Positions 9,803 to 18,916 of a DNA stretch of 64,000 nt are shown here, piece after piece (position 1 is the first letter of the stretch; the number at the start of each line of letters is the position of its first letter). Made by a program: the position numbers and the translations under genes. Source of the DNA: Mycolicibacterium sp. GF69 (GTDB lineage: Bacteria > Actinomycetota > Actinomycetes > Mycobacteriales > Mycobacteriaceae); contig NZ_QMEW01000017.1 of the NCBI RefSeq assembly GCF_003284965.1, positions 39,171-103,170 of the forward strand, read 5' to 3'. The notes under the pieces are model-generated. The model was not told the origin of the DNA. It searched no databases and worked only from the letters and a program-made list of their open reading frames with translations.

Positions 9803-10186
9803 TTACTGCCCCATCGCGTCGAACAGCGTGGCCAGTTGTCCGGGGCTGACCGCGATACCGCACTGCGCGCGCATCTCCGTCAACGGCGCCGCGATGCCTC
9901 GCAGATCGAGGTACTCGTTGGGGTGCGCGGTGAAGTACGCCCGCACGGCGGCCCGGGCGTCCTCCGGAGGTTGCGTAGCTGCCGCGGTGAGCACCTCGTT
10001 GGCTCCGGGGTGAGCCTCCAGGTAGCCGCCCGCCTGCCCGAGTACGCCGCTCGCGGTCGTGGCAAGCCCGCTGGCCGTGCACGGCGCGGCGTTGGCCACC
10101 GGCAGAGTCGTCGGAAAGGCGCCGAACGCGCCGACGACGATCAGCGCCGCTGCGCCCGCCAGTCCCGAACGCTTGGATCTGTTCAT
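9803..10186 (-). CDS. Hemophore-related secreted protein
   Basis: 127-aa exported protein with a signal peptide (about 1-33, cleavage after VANA) and a small all-helical domain with two cysteines (C36 and C109 region) spaced as in the mycobacterial hemophore family (Rv0203-like), which shuttles heme in the periplasm. The motif YLEAHPGANEVLT and the 'AYFTAHPNEY' repeat are typical of the family. The gene diverges from the iron operon, with the IdeR box 156 bp upstream of its ATG, so shared iron control is plausible. Ends 1 bp from the DUF1206 stop (convergent). Confidence 0.75.
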   Translation of the reverse strand: MNRSKRSGLAGAAALIVVGAFGAFPTTLPVANAAPCTASGLATTASGVLGQAGGYLEAHPGANEVLTAAATQPPEDARAAVRAYFTAHPNEYLDLRGIAAPLTEMRAQCGIAVSPGQLATLFDAMGQ

Positions 10187-10341
10187 TGGCTCATCCTCGG
10201 GGTCGGTACCGCGGGGGTCGGCCCCGGGATTCGACGCAAACGTACCGCGTCTACCGGAGTGCAGCGCCGAAAAGCACTGTCGCGGCCACTCGGACGCATT
10301 GGCCGAACAGCGAGCCGGGAACGCCGAAAGGGTATGTTCCA

Positions 10342-10360
10342 TTAGGTAACGCTCAGCTAA
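10342..10360 (+). promoter_or_regulatory. IdeR (iron) box
   Basis: TTAGGTAACGCTCAGCTAA matches the 19-bp mycobacterial IdeR consensus (TTAGGTTAGGCTAACCTAA) at 15 of 19 positions and keeps both outer half-sites. It lies 42 bp upstream of the ferric-binding lipoprotein gene. IdeR bound to Fe2+ represses such promoters, so the four-gene operon should be induced in iron limitation. It could also affect the divergent hemophore-like gene. Confidence 0.82.
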
Positions 10361-10402
10361 AGATCCCGTCTGGCCTGCACGAACCGCGAAAGGATCCTTT
10401 GC

Positions 10403-11419
10403 ATGCGATCACGGTGGAGGCGCATCGTCGCAGTAGTGTCAACGCTCGCCATCGCGGGAACCGCGACCGCCTGCTCGGATTCGGGCGAGAGCGACGAACT
10501 GCTGATCTACAACGCACAGCACGAGTCGCTCACCAAGGAGTGGATCGACGCATTCACCAAGGAGACCGGGATCAAGGTCACTTATCGGCAAGGCGGCGAC
10601 ACCGAACTCGGCAATCAGCTCGTAGCCGAAGGTAAGGCGTCGCCGGCCGACGTGTTCCTGACCGAGAACTCGCCCGCAATGGCGGCAGTGGAGCGCGCCG
10701 GGCTGTTCGCCGGCCTCGACCCCGAGACGCTCGACCAGGTACCGCCGCAATACCGTCCGCCGACCGGTAAGTGGACCGGGGTGGCGGCGCGCAGCACCGT
10801 GTTCGTCTACAACACGGACAGGTTGCAACCTGACCAGCTGCCGAAGTCACTGCTCGATCTGCAGCAGCCGCAGTGGAAGGACCGGTGGGGTGCACCGCCG
10901 ACGAAGGCCGACTTCCAGGCGATCGTCGCGGCGCTGCTCGAACTGGAGGGCGAGCCCGCGACGGCGCAGTGGCTGTCGGCGATGAAAGCCAACGCCAAGC
11001 TGTACAGCGACAACATCGCAACGCTCAAGGCGGTCAACGCCGGTGAGGTCGACGGTGGGGTGATCTATCACTACTACTGGTTCCGCGATCAGTCGAAAAC
11101 CAAAGAGATGAGCGGTAATAACGCACTGCACTATTTCAAGAACGAGGATCCCGGCGCCTTCGTCAGCCTGTCCGGCGCCGGCGTGCTGGCCTCCAGCGAC
11201 AGGATCGACCAGGCTCAGCAGTTCGTCCGGTTCATCACCAGCAGGGCCGGCCAGGAGGTGCTCGAGAAGGGCACGTCGTTCGAATACCCCGTCGCCAGCG
11301 GTGTGCCCGCCAACTCCGACCTGCCGCCGCTCGACACGCTGCAGGCGCCCAACGTCGACCCGTCGAACCTGGACGCGCAGAAGGTCACTGACCTGATGAC
11401 GAAGGCTGGCTTGCTGTAG
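10403..11419 (+). CDS. Ferric iron ABC transporter substrate-binding lipoprotein (FbpA-like)
   Basis: 338-aa lipoprotein; the lipobox TATAC places the lipidated Cys at 24. It belongs to the ferric-binding-protein branch of type-2 periplasmic binding proteins (FbpA/FutA). The start of the mature protein (LLIYNAQHESL), the FLTENSP loop, and the iron-ligand tyrosines in IYHYYWF (Y222, Y224, Y225) are the family signatures. The preceding IdeR box supports an iron role. The permease gene follows with no gap. Spermidine or thiamine binding is excluded in my view by the Tyr motif. Confidence 0.9.
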   Translation: MRSRWRRIVAVVSTLAIAGTATACSDSGESDELLIYNAQHESLTKEWIDAFTKETGIKVTYRQGGDTELGNQLVAEGKASPADVFLTENSPAMAAVERAGLFAGLDPETLDQVPPQYRPPTGKWTGVAARSTVFVYNTDRLQPDQLPKSLLDLQQPQWKDRWGAPPTKADFQAIVAALLELEGEPATAQWLSAMKANAKLYSDNIATLKAVNAGEVDGGVIYHYYWFRDQSKTKEMSGNNALHYFKNEDPGAFVSLSGAGVLASSDRIDQAQQFVRFITSRAGQEVLEKGTSFEYPVASGVPANSDLPPLDTLQAPNVDPSNLDAQKVTDLMTKAGLL

Positions 11420-13000
11420 GTGGTCGCCGCCGCTCCCCCTGTCCCTGCGCCCGCGGCACCGATTTCGCGGTCGACGAGGACGGCGCGGCCGGGCCCGCTG
11501 GTTTCGGCAACGGTCGCGATTCTCGTTGCGGCGACCTGCATCCCGCTGGGGTATGTGGCGTGGGCGACGGTCTCGGTGGGCTGGACGCGCGCTTATGAAC
11601 TGGTGGTGCGGCCGCGCGTCGGGGAACTGCTCGTCAACACCGCCGCACTGGTGCTCATCACCGTTCCCCTGTGCGTGGTGATCGGGGTCGGCACGGCCTG
11701 GCTGGTGGAGCGGACGGACCTGCCGGGCCGGGCGTTCTGGCGACCGCTGTTCGTTGCGCCGCTTGCCGTTCCGGCGTTCGTCAACAGTTACGCCTGGGTC
11801 GGGGTCATCCCGTCACTGCACGGGTTGGGGGCCGGCGTGCTGGTCACCACCCTGTCCTACTTCCCGTTCATGTACCTGCCGGTCGCCGCCGCACTGCGAC
11901 GGCTTGATCCGGCCGTCGAGGAATCGGCGCGGGCACTGGGCTCGCATTCGGCAGGGGTGTTCTTCCGTATCGTGCTCCCACAGCTACGGCTGGCCATCCT
12001 CGGCGGCGCGCTACTGGTCGGTGTGCACCTGCTCGCCGAGTTCGGTGCGTTCGCGATGGTGCGGTTCGACACCTTCACCGTCGCGATCTTCCAACAGTTT
12101 CAGGCGACGTTCGACGGGGCGGCCGGCGCCATGCTTGCCGGTGTGCTGGTGTTGCTGTGCCTGGCGCTGCTGACCACCGAGGCGGCCGCCCGCGGCAACA
12201 CCCGCTTCGCGCGAATCGGCGCGGGCGCTCCGCGTGCTGTGACACCGATCCAACTGCGTCACAGCGTGATTCCGGCGACGATAGCGCTGACAGCATTGGC
12301 GGTCCTGGCGATCGGTCTACCGGTCGGGACGATCCTGCGGTGGCTGTGGCTGGGCGGTGCCGAGGTCTGGATCGTCGACGACATCCTTTTGGCCCTCGGC
12401 CAGACCATCGGCTTGGCCTCCGCCGCAGCGGTTTTGACCACCGTGCTCGCATTCCCGGTCGCGTGGGTTGCGGTGCGTTCGAGCGGTGTGCTGGCCCGCG
12501 TGGTCGAAGGCGCCAACTACGTGACGAGTTCGCTACCCGGCATCGTCACCGCACTGGCGCTGGTGACCGTTACGATCCACTTCGTTCGCCCCCTCTACCA
12601 GAGCGTGGCGCTGATCGTGTTCGCCTACGTTCTGCTCTTCATGCCGCGGGCGCTGATCAATGTCCGGGCCGGCCTTGCTCAGGTTCCCCCAAGCCTCGAG
12701 GAGGCGTCCCGCTCCTTGGGAAGTTCGCCGACGGCGACGTTCTTTCGGGTGACGCTGCGGTTGACAGCACCCGCCGCGGCGGCCGGCGCCTCGCTGGTAT
12801 TCGTCGCCGTGGCAACCGAACTGACCGCCACTCTGCTGCTCGCACCCACCGGCACCCGCACTTTGGCGATGATGTTCTGGTCGTACTCCAGCGAGTTGGA
12901 TTACGCGGCGGCGGCACCCTATGCCCTGGTGCTCGTGGTGCTGGCAATACCAGTGACGCTGCTGCTGTACCGGCAAGCCACAAAGGCGGCCGCGCTGTGA
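11420..13000 (+). CDS. Ferric iron ABC transporter permease (FbpB-like)
   Basis: 526-aa inner-membrane protein with about 12 transmembrane segments in two homologous halves, the fused arrangement of FbpB-type ferric permeases. Each half has an EAA loop that contacts the ATPase: EESARALGSHSAGVFFRIVLP in the first half and EEASRSLGSSPTATFFRVTL in the second. GTG start directly follows the stop of the binding-protein gene; the stop overlaps the GTG of the ATPase gene by 4 bp. The three genes form a complete importer. Confidence 0.92.
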   Translation: MVAAAPPVPAPAAPISRSTRTARPGPLVSATVAILVAATCIPLGYVAWATVSVGWTRAYELVVRPRVGELLVNTAALVLITVPLCVVIGVGTAWLVERTDLPGRAFWRPLFVAPLAVPAFVNSYAWVGVIPSLHGLGAGVLVTTLSYFPFMYLPVAAALRRLDPAVEESARALGSHSAGVFFRIVLPQLRLAILGGALLVGVHLLAEFGAFAMVRFDTFTVAIFQQFQATFDGAAGAMLAGVLVLLCLALLTTEAAARGNTRFARIGAGAPRAVTPIQLRHSVIPATIALTALAVLAIGLPVGTILRWLWLGGAEVWIVDDILLALGQTIGLASAAAVLTTVLAFPVAWVAVRSSGVLARVVEGANYVTSSLPGIVTALALVTVTIHFVRPLYQSVALIVFAYVLLFMPRALINVRAGLAQVPPSLEEASRSLGSSPTATFFRVTLRLTAPAAAAGASLVFVAVATELTATLLLAPTGTRTLAMMFWSYSSELDYAAAAPYALVLVVLAIPVTLLLYRQATKAAAL

Positions 13001-14046
13001 CCGTTCTGGAAACCCACGGGCTGGCCAAGTCTTTCAACGGCCACATGGTGCTCGACCACATCGACCTCGAACTGCATGCGGGCAGCATCACCGCTGTCGT
13101 CGGCTCGTCGGGGTGCGGTAAGACCACGCTGCTGCGGTTGATCGCCGGATTCGAAATGCCTGATGAGGGCACCATAGCCATCGGCGGTCGGCAGGTCGCG
13201 GGCCGGGGCACCGCGGTGGCACCGCACCGGCGAGCGGTCGGTTATGTCGCTCAGGACGGTGCGCTGTTCCCACACTTGACCGTCGGACAGAACATCGCCT
13301 ACGGACTCGCCGGTTCACCGCGTCGGGCCGAGACTCGGGCTCGGGTACGGGAACTGCTCGAGACAGTCTCGCTCGATCCCTCATACGCATCGCGCAGGCC
13401 GCACCAACTCTCCGGCGGCCAGCAGCAGCGCGTGGCCCTCGCCAGGGCGCTGGCCCGCAAACCGGTCGTGATGCTGCTCGACGAACCGTTCAGCGCCCTC
13501 GACACCGGGTTGCGCGCGTCCACCCGAAAAGCCGTGGCGCGTCTACTCACCGACGCCGGAGTGACCACTCTGCTGGTCACTCACGACCAGGAGGAGGCGT
13601 TGTCGGTCGCCGATCAGGTCGCGGTCATGCGCGACGGCCGCTTCACCCAGGTTGGGCCGCCCCAGCAGGTGTACCGACAGCCGGCCGACCACTTCACCGC
13701 CGCGTTCCTCGGCGACTGCATCGCGCTCCCGTGCACGGTGAGCAACGGTGTCGCCGACTGTGCGCTCGGGCGAGTTCCCGTGCATGGGACAGGATCGCAG
13801 CCGACTGGTCCCGCCACCTTGCTGTTGCGGCCCGAACAGCTTGTGGCGACCGTGGTTTCCGATACCGAGCGGCTCGAAGGCGTCGGTACCGTGTTGTCTG
13901 TCGAGTTCCTCGGCCACGATGTGCTCTTGACCGTCGAGCCCGCCGGTGATGCTGACCCGATCATCGTGCGCCAGCACAGCATCGATCCACCGCCCGTCGA
14001 CGCGAAGGTGCATATCCAGGTGGTGGGCAGCGGGGTTGCGCTGTGA
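12997..14046 (+). CDS. Ferric iron ABC transporter ATP-binding protein (FbpC-like)
   Basis: 349-aa ATPase that powers the importer. Walker A GSSGCGKT at 36-43, Q-loop near 86, ABC signature LSGGQ at 138-142, Walker B VVMLLDEP at 157-164 and the H-loop in VTHDQEEA. A C-terminal OB-like TOBE domain (about 245-349) is present, as in FbpC and other CUT1/iron ATPases. GTG start overlaps the permease stop and the stop overlaps the GTG of the next gene, so the adenylation-fusion gene belongs to the same transcript. Confidence 0.92.
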   Translation: MTVLETHGLAKSFNGHMVLDHIDLELHAGSITAVVGSSGCGKTTLLRLIAGFEMPDEGTIAIGGRQVAGRGTAVAPHRRAVGYVAQDGALFPHLTVGQNIAYGLAGSPRRAETRARVRELLETVSLDPSYASRRPHQLSGGQQQRVALARALARKPVVMLLDEPFSALDTGLRASTRKAVARLLTDAGVTTLLVTHDQEEALSVADQVAVMRDGRFTQVGPPQQVYRQPADHFTAAFLGDCIALPCTVSNGVADCALGRVPVHGTGSQPTGPATLLLRPEQLVATVVSDTERLEGVGTVLSVEFLGHDVLLTVEPAGDADPIIVRQHSIDPPPVDAKVHIQVVGSGVAL

Positions 14047-16532
14047 GCGGCCTGCTGATCGATCAGCTACGGGCCCACGGTGACAACGTAGCGGTCCGCA
14101 CCGAGACACAACAGCTGTCCTACGCCGCGCTGGCCGACCGGGTCCTGACCGCGGCGCGCGACCTCGGTGACAGCCGGCGCCTGGTGTTGCTCGAAACCCG
14201 CAACGACATAGACACTTTGGTGCATTATCTCGGCACGCTCGCCGGTGGTCACGTGGTAGTACCGGTACCGGCCGGACGTGACCACTCCCCGATAGTGCAG
14301 GCATACGATCCCGACACCGTCATGAGCGACGGAGTTGTCCAGCATCGCCGCCGGGCGGGTCGCCACCGCCTGCACGAGGACCTCGCGGTGCTGATGTCGA
14401 CGTCGGGCAGCACCGGCTCACCGAAACTGGTGCGGCTCTCGCACGCCAATCTGTGCTCCAACGCCGCGGCGATCGCCGACTATCTCGATATCCGCGAGAC
14501 CGACCGCGCGGCAACCACACTGCCAATGTCGTACTGCTACGGCCTGTCGGTCGTCAACAGCCACCTGGCCCGTGGGGCCGGCCTCATCCTCACCGACCTC
14601 TCGGTGACCGACGAGAAGTTCTGGCACCTGTTCCGCCGCCAGCGCGGCACGTCGTTCGCGGGGGTGCCCTACACGTTCGAGCTGCTCGAGCGGATCGGCT
14701 TCGACTCAACGGACCTGCCCGACCTGCGTTACGTGACGCAGGCCGGCGGGCGGATGCCGGCCGAGCGCGTGCGGCGGTTCGCCGAACAGGCACGCGACGG
14801 AGGCTGGCAGCTGTTCGTCATGTACGGGGCCACCGAAGCGACCGCCCGGATGGCTTATCTGTCACCGGAATTGGCGCTCTCGAGATCCAGCGCGATCGGT
14901 ACGCCGATACCCGGTGGTTCCTTCGCGATCGAACCTGTCGAGGACTACGGCGACGAATCGGTCGGCGAACTGGTGTATCGCGGCCCCAACGTGATGATGG
15001 GCTACGCCCACGGCCCAGCCGACCTTGTTCTCGGCAAGACGGTGGAGTCACTGCACACCGGTGACCTGGCGCGGCGCGCTTCCGACGGGCTCTACGAGAT
15101 CGTCGGCCGCACCAGCCGGTTCGTCAAGATGTACGGCCTGCGTATCGATTTGCAGCGCGTCGAGTCCGCGCTCAGTACCGACGGGATCACCGCCTTCTGC
15201 GCCGCCGACGATGATCGCCTCGTCGTCGCGGCGACGGGCGCATGTGCAGAGCGTGATGTCCAACGCGTCGCGGCTCGGGCTGCCGGCCTGCCGACGTCCG
15301 CGGTGCGCGCGGTCGCGGTGGCCGAGCTGCCGTTGCTGCCCTCGGGGAAACCGGATTACCGACGCGTTCGCGAACTGGCGCTCGGCCGGGTGGCGGCGCC
15401 GACGACCGACCTGCGCGCGCTGTTCGCCGACGTCCTGCAGATGGATCCGGCGGCCATCACGCCCGACGTGAGCTTCGTCGACCTCGGCGGTAATTCGCTG
15501 TCCTACGTGGCCATGTCGGTGCGGTTGGAGCGTGCGCTGGGGCAACTGCCCGCTCGATGGCAGGAACGGCCGTTGCGCGAGCTCGAGACATTGGCCGAGC
15601 CGTCGCGGCGGCGATGGCGGCTGTGGGACGCGACGGTAGAGACCACCGTGGCGTTGCGAGCCGTCGCGATCGTCCTGATCGTCGGTTCGCACGCCGAGCT
15701 CTTCGAGTTGTGGGGCGGCGCGCATCTTCTGCTCGGTATCGCCGGATACAACTTCGGCCGCTTCTGCCTCACCCCGGTGCCCCGCAACGACCGGTTGCGC
15801 CACCTGCGCAACACCATCGGCTGGATAGCGGTTCCGTCAGTGCTGTGGATCGGCGTAGCGCTGCTGCTGACGCGGGACTACACCTGGACGAACCTGTTGT
15901 TGGCCAACAAGTTCCTCGGCCCTCATGACAGCATGACCGCAGGGCGGCTGTGGTTCGTCGAAGTCCTGGTGTGGACGCTGGTCGCGTTGGCGCTGCTGTT
16001 CTGGATCCCGACGATGGATCGCGTTGAGCGTCAACGGCCGTTCACGATCGCGGTGGCGTTCCTGGTCGTCGGGTTGGCGTTGCGCTACGACGTGCTCGGA
16101 TGGGACATGGGCCGGGACGCCTGGTTCACCATGCTCGCGTTCTGGTTCTTCGCGATCGGCTGGGCGGCGTCCAAGGCCGGCACTGCCGCGCAGCGCGCGC
16201 TGCTCACGGTCGTGCTCGCGGTGGCGTTGCACGGCTACTTCGACACCACCTTGCGCGAGCTGCTCGTGTTCGGCGGTCTGGCGCTGATGATCTGGTTGCC
16301 CACCATCCGCTGTCCCGCGGCGTTGGTCGCGACGGCCGGCGTCCTCGCCGAAGCCTCGCTGTACACCTATCTGGTCCATTACCAGGTCTACGCGCTTTTC
16401 CCAGGCCACCCCGTCCTGGGAGTGACCGCCTCGCTCGCCGTCGGCATCGTGCTCACCTATCTGGTGACCGTGCTGCGACGACGCCGACGCGCCGGCGCGC
16501 AGGATCCGGCCTGGGTACCCGCTGCGCGATAG
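14043..16532 (+). CDS. Adenylation-carrier-membrane acyltransferase fusion protein
   Basis: 829-aa three-part protein. Residues about 1-445 are an AMP-forming adenylation domain: A3 loop STSGSTGSPK (119-128), A5 YGATE (261-265), A7 HTGD (338-341), A8 GRTSRFVKMYGLRID and the catalytic lysine K436 in LPSGKPDYR. Residues about 450-520 are a carrier-protein domain with LGGNSL and phosphopantetheine Ser485. Residues about 530-820 are a membrane domain of about 10 helices resembling acyltransferase-3 (OafA-like) proteins, beginning VALRAVAIVLIVGSHAE. The protein could activate an acid, hold it as a thioester and transfer it across or at the membrane. It overlaps the ferric ATPase gene by 4 bp, so an iron-linked acylated product is inferred. 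The adenylation substrate is unknown. Confidence 0.8.
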   Translation: MSGLLIDQLRAHGDNVAVRTETQQLSYAALADRVLTAARDLGDSRRLVLLETRNDIDTLVHYLGTLAGGHVVVPVPAGRDHSPIVQAYDPDTVMSDGVVQHRRRAGRHRLHEDLAVLMSTSGSTGSPKLVRLSHANLCSNAAAIADYLDIRETDRAATTLPMSYCYGLSVVNSHLARGAGLILTDLSVTDEKFWHLFRRQRGTSFAGVPYTFELLERIGFDSTDLPDLRYVTQAGGRMPAERVRRFAEQARDGGWQLFVMYGATEATARMAYLSPELALSRSSAIGTPIPGGSFAIEPVEDYGDESVGELVYRGPNVMMGYAHGPADLVLGKTVESLHTGDLARRASDGLYEIVGRTSRFVKMYGLRIDLQRVESALSTDGITAFCAADDDRLVVAATGACAERDVQRVAARAAGLPTSAVRAVAVAELPLLPSGKPDYRRVRELALGRVAAPTTDLRALFADVLQMDPAAITPDVSFVDLGGNSLSYVAMSVRLERALGQLPARWQERPLRELETLAEPSRRRWRLWDATVETTVALRAVAIVLIVGSHAELFELWGGAHLLLGIAGYNFGRFCLTPVPRNDRLRHLRNTIGWIAVPSVLWIGVALLLTRDYTWTNLLLANKFLGPHDSMTAGRLWFVEVLVWTLVALALLFWIPTMDRVERQRPFTIAVAFLVVGLALRYDVLGWDMGRDAWFTMLAFWFFAIGWAASKAGTAAQRALLTVVLAVALHGYFDTTLRELLVFGGLALMIWLPTIRCPAALVATAGVLAEASLYTYLVHYQVYALFPGHPVLGVTASLAVGIVLTYLVTVLRRRRRAGAQDPAWVPAAR

Positions 16533-16560
16533 GCCCAGCGGTCCGCGCGCCGAGAGAAGC

Positions 16561-17364
16561 TCAGTCCCGCTCGGCGATGAGACCCTCCTGTGCCAGCGTG
16601 GCTGCGATGACGCCGTCGCTTCGGATCAGGCTGCCCGTCACGACGCCTCTGCCCCGCGCGGCTGCAGGCGACGTCGACTCGAGCAGATTCCACTGGTCGG
16701 CGAACACCGGCTGGTGAAACCAGATCGAGGAGTCCGTCGTACCGCTGCGGTGTGTCCGCGCCTTCATCGAGTGGCCATGGACCTGCAGGGCGGGATCGAT
16801 CATGTACACATCGCACGCGTAAACCGCGATCAGGGTGTGCAGCAGCGGGTCGTGTGGAAGGGGCACAGTGACGCGCCACCAGAGCCGACGGACGAACTCG
16901 CCCGACGAGGTGTCGTCGGCGATCCGGATGTCCAGTTCGTCGAGCGGCATCGACGGCGCCGGTCCGGCGGGACCGGTCCGGGGCGAGGACTCCGCATCCT
17001 GCGGTGACGATGACCGGTGTCCGTGTTCAGGCCCGCGGGTCGGTACGGCGAACGACACGGTAGCCGTCGTCAACAACCTTGCCTGCTGGTGGGATTCGAC
17101 GCGACGCGCCGACGACGTGCGTCCGTCGAAGACGCGGGCGACGGTGTAGTCGACGTCATCCCCGGCTTCCCCACCGCGCAGAAACTGCAGATGCAGATTC
17201 GTCGGCAGCCGATCATCGTCGACGGTGCGGCACGCCGCGGCCAGGCTCTGTGCGACGAACTGTCCGCCGTAGGAACGCTTTCCGGCCGGACCGCTTGCCG
17301 GGCCGACCCAGGTGTCGGCCTTCTCGCCGGGCCGCAGGTCGAGCAGGTTCAGCAGCGTGCTCAC
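16561..17364 (-). CDS. Acyl-CoA thioesterase II (TesB-like)
   Basis: 267-aa cytosolic thioesterase with the double-hotdog architecture of TesB/ACOT8, which hydrolyses acyl-CoA to acid and CoA. N-terminal hotdog: YGGQFVAQSLAAA (about 32-44) and LHLQFLRGG. C-terminal hotdog: DPALQVHGHSMKARTHRSG and DSSIWFHQPVFADQW, where the Asp and the aromatic pair form the usual TesB active site. The middle linker (about 107-140) is Ser/Pro-rich and longer than usual. GTG start overlaps the stop of the CoA-transferase gene by 4 bp, so the two act in one pathway step of acyl-CoA handling. Confidence 0.87.
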   Translation of the reverse strand: MSTLLNLLDLRPGEKADTWVGPASGPAGKRSYGGQFVAQSLAAACRTVDDDRLPTNLHLQFLRGGEAGDDVDYTVARVFDGRTSSARRVESHQQARLLTTATVSFAVPTRGPEHGHRSSSPQDAESSPRTGPAGPAPSMPLDELDIRIADDTSSGEFVRRLWWRVTVPLPHDPLLHTLIAVYACDVYMIDPALQVHGHSMKARTHRSGTTDSSIWFHQPVFADQWNLLESTSPAAARGRGVVTGSLIRSDGVIAATLAQEGLIAERD

Positions 17365-18581
17365 TCGCCGCGGCCCGTCGCCACGGTGCCCGATGCCACA
17401 AGTCCGTCGACCTCCTCGGCGGACATTTCCAGCCAGTCCCTCAGCACGCCGACCGTGTCATCTCCCAGCGCCGGCGACGCGACCGCGGGCGGATACTGGC
17501 CGCCGATCGAAATCGGTAATCCCGGAGCCAGATAAGTGCCGATCCGCGGCTGATCCAGCGAGGTGAACAACGGGTTGGCGGCGACCCTGTCGTCGGTGGC
17601 CGCTTCGGCGAAGCTGCGGTAGCGCTCCCACAACACCGACGTGGTCGAAAGTTCGGCGGCGATCTCGTCGGCCGTGTGCGCACTGAACCACTCCGAAAAC
17701 AACCCGCTCAACGCGTCGCGGTGCAGGAATCGCTGCCCCTCGTCGGTGAAATCGGCGCCCAGCGTCTGCGCCAGAGCGGCAACCGCCTTCGCAGTACCCG
17801 TCAGCTCGGTGAGGTCCCGGAAGTGCCTGCCGGTCAGCGCGACCACCATGAACGACGCCCCGTCGCTGCTCAGGAAATCCTGGCCGTACTGGCCGTACAC
17901 CGAGTTGCCGATGCGCTCGCGCGCGGTGCCGTTGACCATCACCTCGGTGAAGAACCCGAGGTTGCCGGCCGTGGCCAGCGCGACGTTCTCCAACGGGATG
18001 CTGACCCGCTGGCCCTGGCCGGTCGCCTCACGGTGCCGCAGGGCGGTCGCCACGGCCAACGCCGTGTAGAGACCACACGCGACATCCCACGCAGGCAGAA
18101 CGTGGTTGACCGGGGTGGCGAGTTCGGAAGGACCGGTCACCATCGGAAAGCCGATGCCGGCGTTGACGGTGTAATCGACCCCCGTACCGCCGTCGGCACG
18201 CCCGCTGACCTCGACGTGAATCAGGTCGGACCGCAGCGCGCTGAGGGTTTCGTACGAATGCCATTGGCGTCCAGCAACGTTCGTGATCAAGACGCCACTG
18301 CCGGTGATCAGCCGCTGAATGAGTTGCTGGCCCTGCTCGGATCGCACGTCGGCTGCCACCGACCGCTTGCCCTTGTTCAGGCCTGCCCAGTAGATGCTTT
18401 CGCCGTCACCGGTGACCGGCCATCGCCGATAGTCGGCGGCGCCGCCGATCGGGTCCACCCGCGTCACCTCCGCCCCCAGTTGAGCCAGTGTCATCCCGGC
18501 CAGGGGAACGGCGACGAAACTCGAAATCTCGACGATGCGCACGCCGGCCAGCGGCCGCGTCGCGTCTGGTGTGCCGGTCAT
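17361..18581 (-). CDS. Class III CoA-transferase (CaiB/BaiF-like)
   Basis: 406-aa family III CoA transferase, which moves CoA between carboxylic acids through an aspartyl-CoA thioester. The N terminus LAGVRIVEISSFVAVPLAGM, then LAQLGAEVTRVDP and GLNKGKRSVAADVRS, are standard family blocks; VNHVLPAWDVACGLYTA contains the catalytic Asp of the family. The ATG at 18581 is preferred because conserved sequence begins there, although the frame is open to 18686. Operon with the thioesterase gene. Related mycobacterial enzymes act in bile-acid, carnitine or methyl-branched acid metabolism; the substrate here is unknown. Confidence 0.87.
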   Translation of the reverse strand: MTGTPDATRPLAGVRIVEISSFVAVPLAGMTLAQLGAEVTRVDPIGGAADYRRWPVTGDGESIYWAGLNKGKRSVAADVRSEQGQQLIQRLITGSGVLITNVAGRQWHSYETLSALRSDLIHVEVSGRADGGTGVDYTVNAGIGFPMVTGPSELATPVNHVLPAWDVACGLYTALAVATALRHREATGQGQRVSIPLENVALATAGNLGFFTEVMVNGTARERIGNSVYGQYGQDFLSSDGASFMVVALTGRHFRDLTELTGTAKAVAALAQTLGADFTDEGQRFLHRDALSGLFSEWFSAHTADEIAAELSTTSVLWERYRSFAEAATDDRVAANPLFTSLDQPRIGTYLAPGLPISIGGQYPPAVASPALGDDTVGVLRDWLEMSAEEVDGLVASGTVATGRGE

Positions 18582-18615
18582 CGGGGTCAGTGTAAGCAGT
18601 GGGCTCCGACGAGGA

Positions 18616-18885
18616 TCACACGAGTTCGACGGCCTCGGCGATGGACGGCAGTACCCTGCTGGGCCGGAAGGGATACCGCTCGACATCGTCGATGCTCGTC
18701 GACCCCGTGAGCACCAGAATCGTCTCCAGGCCCGGCTCTATCCCCGCGACGACGTCGGTGTCCATCCGGTCGCCCACCATCACGGTGCTCTCCGAATGCG
18801 CTTCGATCCGATTCAGGGCACTGCGGAACATCATCGGGTTGGGATTGCCGACGAAGTAGGGTTCGCGGCCCGTGGCTTCGCGCAC
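18616..18885 (-). pseudogene. C-terminal remnant of a HAD-IIA (NagD-like) phosphatase
   Basis: 89 codons matching only the C-terminal third of NagD-like HAD hydrolases: VGNPNPMMF (substrate-loop lysine/proline region, but with N where K is usual in G-K-P), then VMVGDRMDTDVVAGIEPGLETILVLTG, which carries the motif III Asp pair. The N-terminal nucleophile motif DxDG and the cap domain are absent and I see no matching sequence upstream before the next gene at 18917. It is therefore probably a decaying fragment, not a functional enzyme. A short expressed protein cannot be excluded. Confidence 0.7.
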
Positions 18886-18916
18886 CCCAACAGTCTGTCA
18901 GTTCTGACCTGGACCG

